A DNA stretch of 64,000 nucleotides from Mycolicibacterium mucogenicum DSM 44124. GTDB taxonomy: Bacteria; Actinomycetota; Actinomycetes; Mycobacteriales; Mycobacteriaceae. Where the stretch lies: positions 5,456,001 to 5,520,000 of the forward strand of contig NZ_CP062008.1 of the NCBI RefSeq assembly GCF_005670685.2, in the 5' to 3' direction. This document shows, piece after piece, positions 62,117 through 64,000 of the stretch. Position numbers and translations under genes: made by a program. Each line of letters begins with the position of its first letter. Position 1 is the first letter of the stretch. The notes under the pieces were generated by a model. It was not told where the DNA came from and searched no databases. It worked only from the letters and a program-made list of their open reading frames with translations.

Positions 62117-63133
62117 ATGAGCGACATGGCCGCCACCGACTACGAACGCTTCGCGCACGCCGCGCTCCCGCACTACGGGCTCGATTCGGCAACCGTGACG
62201 CTGCTGAGCTACTCGGAGAACGGCACCTTCCTGGTGGAATCGGGGACCGAACGCCAGGTCCTGCGCGTGCACCGGCCGGGCTACCACTCGCTGGCCGCCA
62301 TCGAATCCGAACTCGACTGGATGGAGAGCCTGCGCCGCGACTCCGCCATCACGACGCCGCAGGTGATTCCCGCCCCCGACGGGCGGCGCGTGGTGGAGGC
62401 CCGCATCGGCGACGAGAGCTGTCTCGTCGACTTGTTCACCTTCGTGGAAGGCACCATCGCCGAGGACGACGCCTCCGACATCAGCTTCAGCGAGTTGGGC
62501 GCGATCACCGCGACGCTGCACGAGCACGTCCAGCGCTGGCAGCGACCGGAAGCCTTCACGCGCTTCCGGTGGGACCTCGACACCATGCTCGGCGACGCGG
62601 GCCGGTGGGGTGACTGGCGTGACGCGCCGGCCCTGTCCGCCGGCGATGCCGCCGTCATCGAAGAGGCCGAGCGCAAGGTCATCGAACGCCTCACCGACTA
62701 CGGCATGGGCCCCGACCGTTTCGGACTGGTCCACGCCGATCTGCGGATGTCCAACCTGATGGTGCACAAAGGCAAGATCACCGTCATCGACTTCGACGAC
62801 TGCGGCTGGTCGTGGTACCTCGCCGACCTCGGGGCGGTGGTGTCGTTCGTCGAGGACACCCCGGACGCCGCCCGCATCATCGACGAATGGCTCGCGGGCT
62901 ACCGCAGCGTCCGCGACATCGCCGCCGCCGATCTCGCCGAAATCCCGACGTTCGTCATGCTGCGCCGCCTGATGCTCACGGCCTGGATCGGCAGCCATCC
63001 CGAATCGGGACCGGCACAGACGCTCGGCCATCGATACGCCTCCGGCACAGCACAATTGGCGCAGGCCTACCTCACCGACCCATCGTGGTTCCGGGTCGAT
63101 GTGCCCGCGACCGCTCCCACTCTCTCCCACTGA
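62117..63133 (+). CDS. APH/choline-kinase family small-molecule kinase
   Basis: 338 residues. Kinase motifs: LVHADLRMSNLMV (catalytic HxDxxxxN) and VIDFDDCGW (metal-binding Asp). SENGTFLVESG stands in for the nucleotide loop. Family members phosphorylate choline, ethanolamine, hydroxylysine, homoserine or aminoglycosides. Divergence from an amine permease and a phospho-lyase-like enzyme suggests it phosphorylates an amino alcohol. AGGAG precedes ATG 62117. Confidence 0.86.
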   Translation: MSDMAATDYERFAHAALPHYGLDSATVTLLSYSENGTFLVESGTERQVLRVHRPGYHSLAAIESELDWMESLRRDSAITTPQVIPAPDGRRVVEARIGDESCLVDLFTFVEGTIAEDDASDISFSELGAITATLHEHVQRWQRPEAFTRFRWDLDTMLGDAGRWGDWRDAPALSAGDAAVIEEAERKVIERLTDYGMGPDRFGLVHADLRMSNLMVHKGKITVIDFDDCGWSWYLADLGAVVSFVEDTPDAARIIDEWLAGYRSVRDIAAADLAEIPTFVMLRRLMLTAWIGSHPESGPAQTLGHRYASGTAQLAQAYLTDPSWFRVDVPATAPTLSH

Positions 63134-63148
63134 CAGGACACGCGCACC

Positions 63149-63925
63149 ATGTTCGATCTCACCAACAAGAACGTCATCGTCACCGGCGCCACCAAGGGCA
63201 TCGGCTACGGCATCGCCGCGGTGTTCGCCACCGCAGGCGCCAATGTCGCCGTGGCCGCCCGCTCACTGCACGACCTCGACACCGCCGTCGCCGGCCTCGA
63301 CGGGCTCGGGTCCGGCAAGATCATCGGAGTCTCGGTCGATGTCGCCGATCCCCGGTCCTGCCAGGCGATGGCCGAGGCCGCCGTCGACGCCTTCGGCGGT
63401 ATCGACGTGCTGTGCGCAAACGCCGGCATCTTCCCCGAGGCACCGCTGGCCACCATGACGCCCGACGATCTCGCCACCGTGCTCGACGTCAACGTCAAGG
63501 GCACCGTCTACAGCGTGCAGGCCTGTCTCGAAGCGCTCACCCGCAGCGGCGCCGGGCGCGTCATCATCACCTCGTCGATCACCGGTCCGGTGACGGGCTT
63601 CCCCGGCTGGTCGCACTACGGCGCGTCCAAGGCCGCACAGCTGGGCTTCATGCGCACCGCCGCAATCGAACTCGCGGCGAAGCACATCACCGTCAACGCC
63701 ATCCTGCCCGGCAACATCCTCACCGAGGGGCTGCAGGAGATGGGCGAGGACTACATCGCCGGCATGGCCCGCTCCATCCCCGCCGGGACGCTGGGCACTC
63801 CGGAAGACATCGGTCACCTCGCCGCGTTCTTGGCCAGCGACGAGGCCCGCTACCTGACGGGCCAGTCGATCGTCGTCGACGGTGGGCAAATCCTGCCGGA
63901 ATCGCTGGACGCCGTCGCCGGGTGA
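63149..63925 (+). CDS. SDR family oxidoreductase (FabG-like)
   Basis: 258 residues. Cofactor loop [16 protein letters not shown], active site ITSSITGP and [10 protein letters not shown], and C-terminal [14 protein letters not shown]. It lies 15 bp after the kinase and is co-transcribed. In the proposed pathway it could oxidise or reduce an alcohol/aldehyde intermediate; substrate unproven. Confidence 0.9.
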   Translation: MFDLTNKNVIVTGATKGIGYGIAAVFATAGANVAVAARSLHDLDTAVAGLDGLGSGKIIGVSVDVADPRSCQAMAEAAVDAFGGIDVLCANAGIFPEAPLATMTPDDLATVLDVNVKGTVYSVQACLEALTRSGAGRVIITSSITGPVTGFPGWSHYGASKAAQLGFMRTAAIELAAKHITVNAILPGNILTEGLQEMGEDYIAGMARSIPAGTLGTPEDIGHLAAFLASDEARYLTGQSIVVDGGQILPESLDAVAG

Positions 63926-63940
63926 CAACAGGTCGGTACG

Positions 63941-64000
63941 GTGAACGACATGGACGAGTCCGAAGGTGGCCCGGTAGCCGAGGATGTGCGGCGCCGCATC
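63941..64000 (+). CDS. Start of a further gene (truncated by window end)
   Basis: Only 20 codons are visible, from GTG 63941 (or ATG 63950): MDESEGGPVAEDVRRRI. Position just downstream of the SDR suggests the same operon. The end AEDVRRRI would suit the first helix of a GntR-type regulator, but this is too short to tell. Confidence 0.35.
   Translation, partial: MNDMDESEGGPVAEDVRRRI

Overview
This 64 kb window reads as the chromosome of a non-tuberculous Mycobacterium (Mycolicibacterium-like). It has high-GC codon use, PonA2 next to a metallophosphoesterase and a PLP lyase, a complete ergothioneine operon, ask-asd-leuA, MurT/GatD, Mce proteins, a mycofactocin-coupled dehydrogenase, a GjpA-type porin and a 13E12-type HNH protein. 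Recalled from memory, much of the gene order follows the M. tuberculosis Rv3682-Rv3713 segment, with blocks inserted or replaced. No database search was run; all names rest on motifs and remembered family sequences.

Layout. 0-5 kb: ponA2, metallophosphoesterase, PLP lyase, then tRNA-Pro(CGG) with a strong terminator and the tail of a tyrosine recombinase, which looks like an integration scar. 5-12 kb: CDGP-type secreted protein, TetR plus 14-TM MFS exporter, repeat-tailed GjpA-like porin, cation/proton antiporter, PadR regulator. 12-20 kb: aldo/keto reductase, two methyltransferases and egtA-egtB-egtC-egtD-egtE, almost all translationally coupled. 20-27 kb: PknH-like secreted protein; a TetR-flanked operon holding only an MceB and an MceE protein plus an old-yellow-enzyme and a mycofactocin SDR; a secreted RNase with its barstar inhibitor. 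27-33 kb: DUF4185 protein, asd, ask (with an internal beta-subunit start) and leuA, preceded by a leaderless leucine leader peptide and mutually exclusive RNA pairings. 33-41 kb: inserted block with a TetR, four GTGA-coupled membrane/cupredoxin genes, a carotenoid oxygenase and an HNH protein under a perfect SOS box. 41-45 kb: DnaQ-BRCT exonuclease, NAD-dependent reductase, murT-gatD and a 34-residue zinc-ribbon protein.

45-57 kb is the most striking part. A chorismate pyruvate-lyase overlaps a 3087-residue megasynthase that fuses FadD22 (p-hydroxybenzoyl-AMP ligase plus carrier), a complete Pks15/1-type module (KS-AT-DH-ER-KR-ACP) and a C-terminal condensation/PapA-like acyltransferase domain. 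A promoter with an IdeR-like iron box precedes it, and a GAP-family lipid-export membrane protein lies nearby. I infer a self-contained route from chorismate to a p-hydroxyphenyl-alkanoate that is then transferred to an unknown acceptor, with no phthiocerol synthases in the window.

57-64 kb: propionyl-CoA synthetase-like ligase, class III aminotransferase/phospho-lyase, APC permease and, divergently, a small-molecule kinase and an SDR. Together they suggest catabolism of an amino alcohol such as 1-amino-2-propanol or ethanolamine (kinase, phospho-lyase, aldehyde, acyl-CoA). A matching 11-bp motif lies upstream of each divergent arm.
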